A stretch of 64,000 nucleotides of DNA from Xenoacremonium recifei. Its lineage: Eukaryota > Ascomycota > Sordariomycetes > Hypocreales > Nectriaceae. This document shows, piece by piece, positions 62,381 through 64,000 of the stretch (position 1 is the first letter of the stretch; each line of letters opens with the position of its first letter). Below the pieces are notes generated by a model, which searched no databases, was not told the DNA's origin, and was given only the letters and a program-made list of their open reading frames with translations. The DNA is taken from contig WOFQ01000005.1 of the NCBI GenBank assembly GCA_012184525.1, positions 496,001 to 560,000 of the forward strand. Reading direction: 5' to 3'. The translations under genes were made by a program, and so were the position numbers.

Positions 62381-64000
62381 TCACCCTCTGAAGCTGATTA
62401 CAGCCAACTGCATCGTCGTTAGTCAGGTGGGCGACAGTTTCCAATGCCGATACGTACCCTGCTATTTGAACCGTAAGCCAGCTTCTGTCCACTGCCATCC
62501 CAGCATAGGCAATGCTCGTCCTCCACATCCGACTCCGCGTTGCCCTTGGGGCTCAACCATCCGGGATGCGGCGGCCTAGTCCAGCTCGCCCGGGGCATCG
62601 CGTGGCTTCCAACCTTCCAGATAAGAACTTGGCTCGAGGTAGCGCCGGCGATGAAGGCACCGTCTGGGGTGAAGGCTAGGCGCACGATGGGGGAGTCCAT
62701 GGTCATGAAGCATTTCTGTTTGTGATCGGGCTGCCGGGCGTTCCATATCAGAATGGCGCAATCGTCTCCTCCGGTGGCAATTAGGCGTTCATCGTCTGGA
62801 CAGGGTTGGTTCGGGGGTAGAGGTTGCCATTGCATGGTCGTGATGGCGCCCTGGTGGGCCGAGATCGTCCTCCTCTGACCAGACTCATCCCAAAGCTGTT
62901 GCATGTCAGTCACGATCATGAATACCTATAGATAGACAAGTTCTGAGTCTTACGTGGAGGATACCTCGGTCGCTTGAGGTAGCAGCTAGTCGTGAGCGTG
63001 CATCGTAGAGAACCTGAGAGAACGAGTCCTCCTCTTTCGTCTCAAACTTCCGGATCTGCTCTATCGTCGTTTCGGTACAGGTCAAGGAGAGGAGTGTGTC
63101 GCCGCCACAGAGAAGGAAGTCGACATCGCTGGTCCAGGTAGCATCCAGGGGCGTTGCGACAATATCGTGGCCCGGAAGGCCGTAGGTGATGGAGTTTCCA
63201 GAAGGCGAGTAGTACACCGTCACCAAAGCTCCGCCTCGAGCTGGTGAGATGGAGAGCAGGGCCGTGTTAGCAGGGTTCCAGGCAAGCTTTAGGGCTGGCG
63301 GCTCGGTAATTTCGATGGTCTGGATCTCGGTGCCGTCAGCGGACCACAAGCCAATGTAGGCCTTGTCCCTCGACTGCGACTCGGTAGCAACGGCGATGTT
63401 CTGGCCGTCGGACGTCCAGGCGAGAGCCGTCACAGTAGTATCGCGGGCGGCATCGGGATCCAGCAGCGAGAACGACTCCTGGGCCACGTGATCCTGGCCA
63501 CCTCCAGATCCAGCTCCGGATGACGGGGCACGCGAGACGGACCAAACCCGGGCTAGCGCATCGGTTCCAGCAGCCGCCAGGACGGACGGATCCCTGGGGT
63601 TCCACTCGCATTGCAAGAGGATGGGGGCGTTTTCGTTGCTGGCCGCGGTGGCGGGCGAGGAGGGCGTCGTCGCGGCGGCCTCGACGACTGAAGCTGAGCC
63701 GCGCCGGGCATCGTCCAGCAGGTTGATGTAGGTCGTGGTGGGAGCCAGCTCGTCCACCTTGTCGACCTGCGTGCCCTGCTCCGGGCCCTCGGTCCTGGCC
63801 AGCGTCTCCGGCACCTGCTCGCCCTCGTAAGGCGACGGGTAGGCGTGGTTGTCGGCGTGATTCTGGTCCTGCTGCAGTTGCTGGTCCTGCTGGAGCTGGA
63901 GCTGTATCTGCTGCTGCTGCTGGTCGACATCCATGGGCGTGGTCGCAGACACCACCGCGGGGGCGTCGGCGGCGTGCTCAATGCCATTGACGGTGCCGGT
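62381..64000 (-). CDS. WD40 protein of TBL1/SIF2 type (corepressor subunit), 5' end beyond window
   Basis: Three exons are visible (62954..>64000, 62458..62895, 62381..62407; introns 58 and 50 nt). The phase is 0 at both junctions, and the tiny last exon adds LAVISFRG. The N-terminus lies outside the window; a LisH domain would be expected there. The visible part starts with a Gln-rich stretch (VDQQQQQIQLQLQQDQQ). About seven WD repeats follow (LLQCEWNPRDPSVLAAAGTD, VTALAWTSDGQNIAVATES, LIATGGDDCAILIWNAR, VRLAFTPDGAFIAGATSS). The match is to TBL1/Sif2-like subunits of the Set3/NCoR-type histone deacetylase corepressor in the nucleus. Another F-box/WD family is possible as long as the N-terminus is not seen. 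Confidence 0.8.

Noticed and set aside
1..64000. tRNA, rRNA, CRISPR arrays and intact transposons
   Set aside because: No cloverleaf-like T-loop context, rRNA core sequence, spaced direct repeats, or transposase/reverse-transcriptase motif was found by eye; a tRNA with an intron could have been missed.

Overview
The window is nuclear DNA of a filamentous ascomycete, most likely a sordariomycete. The evidence is short introns of 46-76 nt with GTANGT-type donors and CTRAY branch sites, HET-domain and NACHT-ankyrin genes, a fungal Zn2Cys6 regulator, and fungal forms of GCN5, OST5, RAD1, CDC26, PNG1 and UTP4. The species cannot be named from the sequence alone. Gene models were spliced by hand. 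Where stated, the exon sums close exactly in frame.

The left half (about 1-30.7 kb) is accessory in character. It opens with the 3' part of a 5-oxoprolinase/hydantoinase gene and an ankyrin scrap. Between 2.8 and 20.3 kb lies a dense block of genes of the kind used in fungal non-self recognition and regulated cell death. In order these are: a 94-aa small protein; a DUF6594 membrane protein; a caspase-fold (C14) protein head-to-head with a TPR-CHAT protein (two clan-CD protease types from one shared upstream region); a NACHT-ankyrin NLR with a tiny separate N-terminal exon; a HET gene frameshifted by a perfect 25-bp tandem duplication; and an intact HET gene with WW-like segments, head-to-head with the broken one. 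A decayed copy of part of the oxoprolinase gene sits between the TPR-CHAT and NLR genes. It shows duplication in the block and C-to-T/G-to-A changes like those of repeat-induced point mutation (RIP).

From 20.6 to 30.7 kb there are a membrane-anchored protein of unknown function behind a 17-bp minisatellite, an ArsB/NhaD-type permease, a DAL5-type MFS transporter, a glutathione S-transferase, and a divergent Zn2Cys6 regulator with two apparent GC-AG introns. The last three look like a small uptake/detoxification group.

The right half (31.9-64 kb) is conserved housekeeping sequence with long GC-rich, gene-poor gaps. It holds a DUF7514-like protein, a conserved unknown with two in-frame TAG codons, GCN5, OST5 (three small exons), RAD1, a disordered protein, CDC26, a SWIM-RING protein, a PNG1 whose catalytic Cys is Val, UTP4, a four-TM protein, an aquaporin with a His-rich tail, and the 3' part of a TBL1/SIF2-like WD40 gene that runs off the right edge.

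The best candidate for an undescribed system is the caspase / TPR-CHAT / DUF6594 trio at 3.5-10.6 kb beside the NLR and HET genes. The parts are visible in the sequence. That they act together is inference.
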